Of a stretch of 15,390 nt of DNA, positions 1 through 6,562 are shown piece by piece. How positions within the stretch are numbered: position 1 is the first letter of the stretch; every line of letters starts with the position of its first letter. The DNA is from an uncultured Erysipelotrichaceae bacterium (GTDB lineage: Bacteria; Bacillota_I; Bacilli_A; RFN20; CAG-826): positions 1-15,390 of the forward strand of contig ONWJ01000217.1 of the NCBI GenBank assembly GCA_900321535.1, in the 5' to 3' direction. Position numbers and translations under genes: made by a program. The notes beneath the pieces are model-generated. The model was not told the origin of the DNA. It was given only the letters and a program-made list of their open reading frames with translations, and searched no databases.

Positions 1-2093
1 GCTACCTCGGCGGAGACTTCTCGGTTATGGCCTCGGAAGGTCATATCCGCGATCTTTCGACGCGCGGAAAAGGCGGTCTTGGGATTGACGTCGAAAACGG
101 ATTCAAGCCGACCTGGGAAATCTCCAAGAGCAGATACAACATTGTCCGCAAACTCAAAGAGGCGGCCAAAGGCGCAGAAGAAGTTTATCTTGCAACTGAC
201 CCTGACCGCGAAGGAGAAGCCATTTCCTACCATTTGGCCTCGGTTTTAGGTCTAGATATTGCTACCACCAAACGTCTTCGTTTCCACGAAATCACCAAAC
301 CCGCCATTATGGAGGCGATTTCCGCCCCATCGACGGTTGATATGAACTTGGTCGAAGCCCAAGAGGCAAGACGCATGGAAGACCGCATCATCGGTTTCAA
401 GATTTCTGGTCTTATGAAATCCAAAATTGGCGAGCGTTCCGCTGGTCGTGTCCAATCCGCGACCCTTGCGATGATCGTGGAACGTCAGGAAGAAATCGAT
501 GCCTTCGTTCCACAGGAATACTGGGTCATTGAGATCCAAGTCAAACTTGGCAAGAAGGTTTTCAAGGCCACGTTGTCCAAAGTGGATGGCGAAACATTCA
601 AGTGTTCTTCTAAAGAAGAGGCGGAGAAAATTCTGGCGAGAATTCCTGAGGAATTGAATATCTCCTCCATCGTCAAGAAAGAAGTCCTTTCTTATCCAAA
701 GCCAGTCTTTAAAACCTCCACGCTTCAACAGGAAGCCTACCAAAAATACCATTTCTCCAACACCAAAACGCAGGCTGTTGCCCAAAAACTCTATGAAGGT
801 TTGACGGTTAACGGCGCACATGTTGGTTTGATCACCTACATGAGAACCGACTCCACCCGCATCAGCCCTGACTTCTTTGCTCGTCACGCTAAACCATATA
901 TCCTCGAAGTGTACGGCCCAGATTATGTTGGCTCTGTCCAACCGATGAAAGCGCCGAAAAAGAGCGAGAATGTTCAAGACGCGCACGAAGGTATCCGTCC
1001 AACCGGAACCCATCGCACCCCTGAAATCGTTGCTCAATATGTTTCACCTGATGAAGCCAAGCTTTATCGCTTGATCTATTGCCGTGCGATGGCGTCTATG
1101 ATGACCCCGAAGAAATCCGAACGCACTTCCATCGTCCTCGAAGGAAATGGTTTGGAGTTCAATTTGTCTGGTTCCCGCACCATCTTCCCTGGTTATCAGG
1201 CGATTTATGGGGAATATGATGAAGATGACACCCTTCTTCTTCCTGAACTTGAAGAAGGAACGATGCAGTCTATCGTCTCCATCGACCCACAGCAGAAATT
1301 CACCAAACCAGAGCCTCCATATAACGAAGCTTCCATTGTCAAAGCGATGGAAGAAAAAGGCATTGGACGTCCATCTACCTACGCTTCAACCATTGATACC
1401 TTGATCAAACGTCACTATGTGACGTCTTCTAAAGGCGTTTTAGGTCCAAGCGAGTCTGGCGTGAAAGCAGTGGAATGGCTCCGTCAGTATTTCCCAGATG
1501 TCGTTTCTAGCGACTACACCGCGAACATGGAACAAAAGCTTGACCGCGTTGAGCAGGGTGAACTGTCCTGCAACGATGCCTTAAGTGATTTCTATGTTCC
1601 ATTCATCGATGGCTTTGTCCACGCGAGGGATTTGATTGAGAAAGCCCCGGACGAACAAACCGGCGAGCTTTGCCCAGAATGTGGCCGCCCATTGGTGTTC
1701 AAAAAGAACAAAAAAGGCCAGACATTCGTTGGCTGCTCTGGCTTCCCAACCTGCCATTACATCCAAAAAGAACCGGTTGAATACACTGGTGAGAACTGCC
1801 CGCTTTGCGGAAAGCCACTGATCTACAAGAAAAACCGTAAAGGTGAGCGCTTCGTCGGATGTTCTGACTATCCAAACTGCAGGTACACCGCGAACGAAAA
1901 CGGCAAACCGGTGGTCAAAAAAGAGAAAACCACCTATCAAGAATCCGATTACCTTAGACCTTGCCCGGATTGCAAAACCGGACATCTTGTCATCAAGCAA
2001 GGCAAGAGAGTGAAGTTCATTGGCTGCACCAATTTCCCACGTTGCCGCCATGTGGAATGGATCGAGAAAAAGGAAAAAAATGGCGACAAATAA
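1..2093 (+). CDS. topA: DNA topoisomerase I (type IA), 5' end missing
   Basis: Relaxes negatively supercoiled DNA by cutting one strand through a tyrosine link. The frame is open from base 3, and the residues before the ATG at 27 (YLGGDFSV) match the TopA N-terminus, so 27 is an internal Met. Judging from remembered Bacillus TopA, only about 20 residues are lost upstream. The Toprim acidic motif DPDREGE lies at about 198-218. The active-site Tyr is codon 837-839 in the motif GLITYMRTDST. The conserved stretch GIGRPSTYAS lies near 1360-1390. The C-terminus carries three four-cysteine zinc ribbons: CPECG..CSGFPTC from 1671, CPLCG..CSDYPNC from about 1797, and CPDC..CTNFPRC from about 1962, as in Firmicutes enzymes. 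About 696 codons are visible. The stop overlaps the start of trmFO by 14 bases, so the two are probably co-transcribed and translationally coupled. The identification is secure. Confidence 0.98.
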   Translation, partial: YLGGDFSVMASEGHIRDLSTRGKGGLGIDVENGFKPTWEISKSRYNIVRKLKEAAKGAEEVYLATDPDREGEAISYHLASVLGLDIATTKRLRFHEITKPAIMEAISAPSTVDMNLVEAQEARRMEDRIIGFKISGLMKSKIGERSAGRVQSATLAMIVERQEEIDAFVPQEYWVIEIQVKLGKKVFKATLSKVDGETFKCSSKEEAEKILARIPEELNISSIVKKEVLSYPKPVFKTSTLQQEAYQKYHFSNTKTQAVAQKLYEGLTVNGAHVGLITYMRTDSTRISPDFFARHAKPYILEVYGPDYVGSVQPMKAPKKSENVQDAHEGIRPTGTHRTPEIVAQYVSPDEAKLYRLIYCRAMASMMTPKKSERTSIVLEGNGLEFNLSGSRTIFPGYQAIYGEYDEDDTLLLPELEEGTMQSIVSIDPQQKFTKPEPPYNEASIVKAMEEKGIGRPSTYASTIDTLIKRHYVTSSKGVLGPSESGVKAVEWLRQYFPDVVSSDYTANMEQKLDRVEQGELSCNDALSDFYVPFIDGFVHARDLIEKAPDEQTGELCPECGRPLVFKKNKKGQTFVGCSGFPTCHYIQKEPVEYTGENCPLCGKPLIYKKNRKGERFVGCSDYPNCRYTANENGKPVVKKEKTTYQESDYLRPCPDCKTGHLVIKQGKRVKFIGCTNFPRCRHVEWIEKKEKNGDK

Positions 2094-3375
2094 ACCAACG
2101 ATACATGTTGTAGGAGCAGGCCTTGCGGGAAGCGAGGCTTGTTTCTATTTGCTGAAGCGTGGCTTCCCTGTCGTCTTGCATGAACGTCGTCCTGCGATTA
2201 GCGATGGTGCGCATGAAAGTGACCTCTTTGGCGAACTCGTTTGCTCGAATTCTTTGAAGTCCAAACGCATCGATAATGCCTGCGGATTATTGAAGCAAGA
2301 GATGAAGGTTTTGGGCTCCATCATGATGGAAGCGGCGGAATCTACGGAGGTTCCTTCTGGCAACGCGTTAAGCGTCGACCGAGACCTTTTTGCAAAGAAA
2401 ATCACTGCAAAACTCCGCTCTTTTCCAAATTTGACTGTCGTTAATGAAGAAATTGATGCTCCAAAAGAAGGCATTTATATCCTTGCTACTGGCCCTCTTA
2501 CGAATGGAAAATTGATGGATTATCTTACCGAGAAAGTCGGTAAGAAAAGCTTTTCCTTTTTTGACGCTAGTGCACCAATCGTTAAGAAAGACAGCATTGA
2601 TTTCACCAAGGCTTATTACAAGAGCCGTTATGACCAAGATGACGGGGCATACATCAATTGCCCTTTCGACAAAGAGCAGTATTTCGCTTTTGTGACTGAA
2701 CTCGTCAACGCCAAGAAAGCGTTGCTCCACGAGTTCGATACCGAATACTTTGAAGGCTGCCTCCCGGTGGAAGTCATCGCAAGCAGGGGAGTGGAGACGC
2801 TTCGACATGGACCATTAAAACCGTTCGGCTTACAAAGAGATGGCTATCCAAAGGCCTATGCGGTTTTGCAGCTCCGTCAAGATAACGCGCTTGGCGATTA
2901 CTATAACCTCGTTGGCTTCCAAACCAATCTTACCTATCCTGAGCAGCAACGTGTTTTCCGCATGATTCCGGGTTTAGAGAACGCAGAATTTCTTCGTTAT
3001 GGCTTGATGCATCGCAATTCTTACTTGGATGCCCCAAGTGCATTAAATCCTGATCTTTCTTTGAAAAATGACCCAAATGTCTATATTGCTGGGCAACTTT
3101 CTGGCGTAGAAGGGTATGTCGAATCGGCCGCGATGGGAATCGTCGCCGCGATTGAAGCAGAACGCAAAGCGCTTGGAAAAGCGCGCGTTGACGTGCCTTC
3201 TTCTACCATGCTTGGTTCACTTCTAGGCTATCTAAAGAACGCCAGCAGCGGCAATTTCTCTCCGATGAACGCAAACTGGGCGATCTTCCCTGGCGCGAAC
3301 AAACACAATCACGAAGAATGCGCTTCTATTGCCATGAACGAGATTTTGCGGTACAAAGAAGCCATCGATGAATAA
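2080..3375 (+). CDS. trmFO: Methylenetetrahydrofolate-tRNA-(uracil-5-)-methyltransferase TrmFO
   Basis: FAD- and folate-dependent enzyme that makes 5-methyluridine at position 54 of the tRNA T-loop, used by most Firmicutes instead of SAM-dependent TrmA. At 431 residues it has the family's usual length. The FAD-binding glycine motif VVGAGLAGSEA is at residues 10-20. The conserved cysteines expected for catalysis are C55 (in GELVCSNSLKS) and C227 (in FEGCLPVE). Further family signatures are ASRGVETLRHGPLKP, LVGFQTNLTYPEQ and the C-terminal YIAGQLSGVEGYVESAA. I chose ATG 2080 because AAGGAA lies just upstream at about 2069-2074 and the FAD motif then starts near residue 10. An upstream in-frame ATG at 2020 would add 20 non-homologous residues lying within topA. 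It overlaps topA by 14 bases and xerC by 8. Confidence 0.97.
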   Translation: MATNKPTIHVVGAGLAGSEACFYLLKRGFPVVLHERRPAISDGAHESDLFGELVCSNSLKSKRIDNACGLLKQEMKVLGSIMMEAAESTEVPSGNALSVDRDLFAKKITAKLRSFPNLTVVNEEIDAPKEGIYILATGPLTNGKLMDYLTEKVGKKSFSFFDASAPIVKKDSIDFTKAYYKSRYDQDDGAYINCPFDKEQYFAFVTELVNAKKALLHEFDTEYFEGCLPVEVIASRGVETLRHGPLKPFGLQRDGYPKAYAVLQLRQDNALGDYYNLVGFQTNLTYPEQQRVFRMIPGLENAEFLRYGLMHRNSYLDAPSALNPDLSLKNDPNVYIAGQLSGVEGYVESAAMGIVAAIEAERKALGKARVDVPSSTMLGSLLGYLKNASSGNFSPMNANWAIFPGANKHNHEECASIAMNEILRYKEAIDE

Positions 3376-4288
3376 ACCCGAATCTCATTTCCTTTCTTTC
3401 CTGAAGTCCCAAAGGGGATTATCAGAGAACACCGTCATCGCTTATCGAAGAGATATCGATGCTTTTCAAACGTTCATCGACAGCAAAGGAAAAACACTTG
3501 CTGACGTGGATATTCCATTGATTCGTAAATACCTGACTTACGAGTTATACGAACGGAAAACCAGCAAGCGCACCATGGCGAGAAGGCTCGTCTCGCTGCG
3601 GGCTTTCTATACGTTTTTATGCGACCAATATAACGAAGAATTCCTGCAAAACCCCTTTCTTTTCATCACAAGCCCCAAACAAGACATCACGTTTCCGACC
3701 GCTCTTTTCCAGAATGAAATCAATAAACTTCTAGAAGAAAACGCCAAACGGACCGATGACTTGATGCCCCGCGATCAAGCGATTTTGGAATTGCTTTATG
3801 CTTCTGGAATGCGGGCTAGTGAGTTGGTCGCCTTAAGGAATTCCAACATCGATTACCGTAACAGAACAATACGTATCAACGATGGCAAAGGCGGGAAGGA
3901 CCGCGAAGTCGTTTTCAACAAATCGGCCGAAGAGGCGATGAAGCGATATTACCGTGGGCTTCGAGAGGAACTTTTGAAACAGGTTGATGTTTTCCCAAAA
4001 CCGGTCGCATTCTTTTTGAACGCACGAGGCAACCCTTTGACGGTGCGCGGATTAGAATACATTTTGACCTCCATCGACCGAAAACTCGGTTTGAATCTCG
4101 GACTCCATCCTCATGAACTTCGTCATACCTTCGCGACTTCTTTGTTGGAAGCCGGCACCGATTTGAGAACCATCCAAGAACTGATGGGCCACGAATCCAT
4201 CAATACCACTCAGGTTTACACCCACGTGAGCCAAAAGCATATGCAGGATCAATACGCTGCATTTTTCCCAAAACGGAAGAAATCTTAA
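3368..4288 (+). CDS. xerC: Tyrosine recombinase XerC (CodV-like)
   Basis: Site-specific tyrosine recombinase that resolves chromosome dimers at dif. At 306 residues it has normal length. Residues about 1-95 form the SAM-like core-binding domain, and the C-terminal half is the catalytic domain. All catalytic residues are visible: R149 in SGMRASELVAL, a lysine in GKGGK (K174 or K177), H249 and R252 in HPHELRHTFAT, H275 in LMGHESINTTQVYTHV and the nucleophile Y284. The start is the ATG in ATGAATAA, overlapping the trmFO stop by 8 bases. No clear Shine-Dalgarno precedes it, so it is probably coupled to trmFO. Its place after topA-trmFO matches codV/xerC of Bacillus, which supports a housekeeping role rather than a phage or transposon integrase. 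XerC versus XerD cannot be settled from sequence alone; the assignment rests on position. Confidence 0.93.
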   Translation: MNKPESHFLSFLKSQRGLSENTVIAYRRDIDAFQTFIDSKGKTLADVDIPLIRKYLTYELYERKTSKRTMARRLVSLRAFYTFLCDQYNEEFLQNPFLFITSPKQDITFPTALFQNEINKLLEENAKRTDDLMPRDQAILELLYASGMRASELVALRNSNIDYRNRTIRINDGKGGKDREVVFNKSAEEAMKRYYRGLREELLKQVDVFPKPVAFFLNARGNPLTVRGLEYILTSIDRKLGLNLGLHPHELRHTFATSLLEAGTDLRTIQELMGHESINTTQVYTHVSQKHMQDQYAAFFPKRKKS

Positions 4289-4294
4289 GATTTC
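4279..4294. promoter_or_regulatory. Perfect 16-bp palindrome over the xerC stop codon
   Basis: The bases GAAATCTTAAGATTTC read the same on both strands, with no central spacer, and include the xerC stop TAA at 4286-4288. There is no following T-run, and a spacer-less hairpin would be a poor terminator. The palindrome ends two bases before the putative -35 of rpsB, where a dimeric DNA-binding protein could act. A role as operator is inference only; the palindrome itself is directly visible. Confidence 0.45.
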
Positions 4295-4296
4295 AC

Positions 4297-4326
4297 TTGC
4301 GTATACATACGTATAGGGCGTATATT
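4297..4326 (+). promoter_or_regulatory. Probable rpsB-tsf promoter containing phased CGTATA repeats
   Basis: TTGCGT (4297-4302) and TATATT (4321-4326) are 18 bases apart and resemble a sigma-A type promoter, with a weak -35 and a 5 of 6 match at -10. The element holds three direct copies of CGTATA at 4300, 4310 and 4319, roughly one helical turn apart. It also holds the 8-bp palindrome ATACGTAT (4307-4314). Transcription would start near 4333. The choice of -10 is not unique because several TATA-like hexamers overlap. Confidence 0.5.
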
Positions 4327-4332
4327 ACCCCT

Positions 4333-4471
4333 CGGCCGCGCTTTTCTAGCGGTCAATACGCACCTCGCGGATTCAGCGCCGTGTTCCTTCCGGGTCGAAG
4401 CAGACTTAAAAAGCGAGAAGGTGGTCAGCTGTTCGAAACGAGGGAGGCATAAACGAATGGAGGTCACAAGA
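4333..4471 (+). promoter_or_regulatory. Putative structured 5' leader of rpsB mRNA
   Basis: About 140 bases without a convincing gene separate the putative start point from rpsB. By hand I find two possible stems. GGCCGC (4334-4339) can pair with GCGGTC (4349-4354), allowing one G-U pair. CACC-TCGC (4361-4368) can pair with GCGA-GGTG (4413-4416 and 4420-4423) around a three-base bulge. The base composition is GC-rich compared with the two other intergenic gaps. Ribosomal protein operons often carry autoregulatory leaders, so feedback by S2 is possible, but I recognise no known leader family here. Confidence 0.35.
4441..4463 (+). promoter_or_regulatory. Tandem ribosome binding sites for rpsB
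   Basis: AGGGAGG (4441-4447) is nine bases before ATG 4457, and GGAGG (4459-4463) is eight bases before ATG 4472. Both ATGs are in the rpsB frame and the second site overlaps the first start codon (ATGGAGG). Either start could be used; I prefer 4472 for its spacing. Confidence 0.6.
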
Positions 4472-5530
4472 ATGAGTGACGAAATCAAACAAGAAAGTGT
4501 CGTCGAAGAAACCGTCGACGAAGCTGTCCCAGCGGCAGCAGATGTGACCATGGCAGAAGTTCTCCATGATCCAAACGCCCCCATCATCACGATGAAGAAG
4601 TGCCTTGAGGCAGGCGTCCACTTCGGTCATCAGACCCGTCGTTGGAACCCAAAGATGGGCAAATTCATCTATGGTGCCCGCAATGGCATCTACATCATCG
4701 ACCTTGGCAAAACCGTCGAACGCACCATCGCTTCCTACAATGCCCTTAAGGCAATCGTCGAAGCTGGCGGCAAAGTTCTCTTCGTCGGTACCAAAGCCCA
4801 GGCTCAGCAAATCGTCATCGATGAAGCTGTCCGTTCCGGTTCCTTCTATATCACCAACCGCTGGTTAGGTGGAACCCTCACCAACTTCCGCACCATCCAA
4901 GGCCGTATCCGCCGTCTCCGCGATCTTGATCTCGCACAGGCTGATGGCTCCTGGGATCGCCTTCCAAAGAAGGAAGTTGCCCTTCTCCGCAAGGAATACA
5001 ACAAACTCGACAAAAACCTTGGTGGCATCAAAGAAATGCGCCGTCTTCCAAACGCGATTGTCCTCGCTGACCCAACCCTTGAGAAGAACGCCGTCCTTGA
5101 AGCCCACAAGCTCAACATCCCTGTCTTCGCTCTTGTTGACACCAACGATGATCCAGATCTCGTCGACTTCCCAATCCCAACCAACAACGATGCGACTTCC
5201 GCGATCAAGTTGATCGTCGGCGTCCTCGCTGATGCAGTTGTCGAAGCCCGCAACGGTGTCACCGAAATCGCCTACACCAAAGACGAAGGTGAAGAAGCGA
5301 CCATGGCCGATGCCATCCGCGTCGCCGACATCGCCGCTGAGCAGCATCGTGCCGCTATCCGCGCCGCCAGAAAAGCCCGCGAAGAGCGTTTCGCCAAGAT
5401 GCAAGCTGAGCGTCAGGCTCGCTATGCCGCCCGCAAGGCCGCACAAAAGCCAGCCGAAGAGAAGCCGGCCGAAGAAAAGCCAGCTGAAGAGAAACCGGCT
5501 GAAGAAAAACCAGCCGAGGAGGCAAAATAA
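4472..5530 (+). CDS. rpsB: Small ribosomal subunit protein S2 (uS2), with extended ends
   Basis: Component of the 30S subunit. The core is unmistakable: LEAGVHFGHQTRRWNPKM, NGIYIIDLGKTV, FVGTKAQAQ, RWLGGTLTNF, LGGIKEMRRLPNA and LNIPVFALVDTNDDPD. Counting from ATG 4472 the protein has 352 residues, against about 245 in Bacillus. The extra length is an acidic N-terminal extension of about 35 residues, and about 90 C-terminal residues after ADAVVEARNG. The tail is a charged, helix-prone Arg/Ala/Glu stretch followed by five KPAEE repeats. GGAGG (4459-4463) lies eight bases before the chosen ATG. A second in-frame ATG at 4457 has its own AGGGAGG nine bases upstream and would add MEVTR. It is the first gene of the rpsB-tsf unit; its stop shares one base with the tsf start. 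hslVU and codY, which precede rpsB in Bacillus, are absent. Confidence 0.97.
   Translation: MSDEIKQESVVEETVDEAVPAAADVTMAEVLHDPNAPIITMKKCLEAGVHFGHQTRRWNPKMGKFIYGARNGIYIIDLGKTVERTIASYNALKAIVEAGGKVLFVGTKAQAQQIVIDEAVRSGSFYITNRWLGGTLTNFRTIQGRIRRLRDLDLAQADGSWDRLPKKEVALLRKEYNKLDKNLGGIKEMRRLPNAIVLADPTLEKNAVLEAHKLNIPVFALVDTNDDPDLVDFPIPTNNDATSAIKLIVGVLADAVVEARNGVTEIAYTKDEGEEATMADAIRVADIAAEQHRAAIRAARKAREERFAKMQAERQARYAARKAAQKPAEEKPAEEKPAEEKPAEEKPAEEAK
5447..5521 (+). repeat. Five tandem 15-base repeats encoding KPAEE
   Basis: Five head-to-tail units of 15 bases encode Lys-Pro-Ala-Glu-Glu at the C-terminus of S2, ending three codons before the stop. The units differ mainly at third codon positions (AAG/AAA, CCA/CCG, GCC/GCT, GAA/GAG), so the peptide is better conserved than the DNA. 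This suggests an older in-frame expansion kept for its charge pattern. The last unit merges into GAGGAGG, the tsf ribosome binding site (5516-5522). Confidence 0.95.
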
Positions 5531-6378
5531 TGGCTGTTACCATCCAACAAATCAAAAACCTTCAAAACCGCACTGGCGCGGGTATCATGGACTGCAAAAA
5601 GGCCTTGATCGAAGCCGACGGTGACGAAGAAAAAGCAATTGATATCCTTCGTGAGAAGGGTATCGCCAAAGCCGCTTCCAAAGCCGGCCGTACCGCTGCT
5701 GAAGGTCTTTGCAACGTCAAAGTCTGCGAGAAGTGCGGAAAAGCCCTTATCGTTGAAATCAACTGCGAAACCGACTTCGTTTCTGGTTCTCCAAAGTTCC
5801 GCGAATTCGTCGATGCAGTCTCTGCTCGTATCCTCGAGAAGTGCCCAGCCACCCTTGAAGAAGCCAAGGAAATCACCCAAGACCTCTTCACCGATGCGGT
5901 TGTCGCAATGCGTGAAAACTTCGTTCTCCGCCGCTTTGAGATTCTCCAAGCTGGTGAAGGTGAAGCGTTTGGCTCCTATATGCATATGGGCGGCAAAATC
6001 TCCGCTCTCGTCCTTCTCTCCAAGGATCTTGGCGACGTCAACCGTGGCATTGCCATGACCGTTGCTTCCGCTGACCCATACTACCTCACCATCGAGGATG
6101 TCCCAGCCGAAGCTCGTGAGCGTGAACTCGCCTTGGCAAAAAAGGAAGTTGCCGAGGATCCAAAGCTCGCTGCCAAACCAGACCAGGTCAAAGCCATGAT
6201 TGCCGAGCGCAAAGTCGCCTCCCGTCTTGGTGAGAACTGCCTTGATCAAAAGCCATATGCTCTTGATCCAGAAGGCAAGCTCCTTGTCTCGCAGCTTTGC
6301 AAAGACAAAGGCCTCAAGGTTATCAAATTCGTCCGCTACATGGTTGGCGATGGCGTTGAAAAAACCGAAGCTGAATAA
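5530..6378 (+). CDS. tsf: Translation elongation factor Ts
   Basis: Guanine nucleotide exchange factor that recycles EF-Tu-GDP to EF-Tu-GTP. The N-terminal UBA-like domain (residues about 1-54) has the hallmark RTGAGIMDCKKAL, and the EF-Tu contact motif TDFV is at residues 81-84. The total of 282 residues is normal for the family. GAGGAGG (5516-5522) lies seven bases before the ATG, whose A is also the last base of the rpsB stop, so the pair is translationally coupled. Unusually, residues 61-79 hold four cysteines (C61, C66, C69, C79) including a CEKC pair in the loop before TDFV; most EF-Ts proteins I know have one cysteine or none here. An intrinsic terminator follows 19 bases after the stop. 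Confidence 0.98.
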   Translation: MAVTIQQIKNLQNRTGAGIMDCKKALIEADGDEEKAIDILREKGIAKAASKAGRTAAEGLCNVKVCEKCGKALIVEINCETDFVSGSPKFREFVDAVSARILEKCPATLEEAKEITQDLFTDAVVAMRENFVLRRFEILQAGEGEAFGSYMHMGGKISALVLLSKDLGDVNRGIAMTVASADPYYLTIEDVPAEARERELALAKKEVAEDPKLAAKPDQVKAMIAERKVASRLGENCLDQKPYALDPEGKLLVSQLCKDKGLKVIKFVRYMVGDGVEKTEAE

Positions 6379-6397
6379 TTCTCTTATTTATCAAAAT

Positions 6398-6440
6398 AAG
6401 GCACCCGTGTATTGATTTTGGGTGCCTTTTCTTTGTTTTT
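6398..6440 (+). terminator. Intrinsic terminator after tsf
   Basis: AAGGCACCC (6398-6406) pairs perfectly with GGGTGCCTT (6420-6428), giving a 9-bp stem with a 13-base loop. The T-rich run TTTTCTTTGTTTTT follows. It ends the rpsB-tsf transcript. Confidence 0.93.
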
Positions 6441-6544
6441 GCACACACGTCTAAGCTCTTTTTGAGATTATTTTTTAAATGAAAAGTTATGATTTTCTGT
6501 TAGGAAACCATTTGCTCGATATTTCATTCTCAGGTCTTCCTGCC

Positions 6545-6562
6545 TATAATGTATCTACTATG
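6545..6562 (+). promoter_or_regulatory. -10 element directly before pyrH, probable leaderless start
   Basis: A perfect TATAAT (6545-6550) lies nine bases before ATG 6560. A start point at the usual distance would fall near A6557, leaving an untranslated leader of about three bases or none. No -35 with good fit is seen (TTTCAT at 6522 is poor) and no Shine-Dalgarno precedes the ATG. The rest of the gap between terminator and gene (6441-6544) is AT-rich and holds nothing else I recognise. Confidence 0.65.

Noticed and set aside
252..1037. Long open frame on the minus strand inside topA
   Set aside because: It lies wholly antisense to a clearly conserved gene, has no ribosome binding site, and its Phe/Asp-rich product is the expected mirror of the coding strand.
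2020..2079. Upstream start for trmFO at 2020
   Set aside because: It would add 20 residues that only mirror topA zinc-ribbon DNA in another frame; the FAD motif expects a start at 2080.
3368..4288. xerC considered as a phage or transposon integrase
   Set aside because: It is in the conserved topA-trmFO-xerC order, overlaps trmFO, has normal length and no flanking repeats or att sites.
5447..5521. Tandem repeats considered as a CRISPR array or mobile repeat
   Set aside because: Units are 15 bases with no spacers, stay in frame and end three codons before the rpsB stop.
5422..6249. Minus-strand frame across rpsB and tsf with an AGFSS repeat product
   Set aside because: The repeat is simply the reverse complement of the KPAEE repeats, and the frame is antisense to two conserved genes.
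6462..6493. Alternative pyrH promoter TTGAGA with TATGAT
   Set aside because: The spacer is 20 bases, too long for a typical sigma-A promoter, though a weak activity cannot be excluded.
6479..6559. Upstream in-frame ATG for pyrH
   Set aside because: No Shine-Dalgarno, 27 residues unlike the family, and it would contain the TATAAT element; the standard N-terminus begins at 6560.
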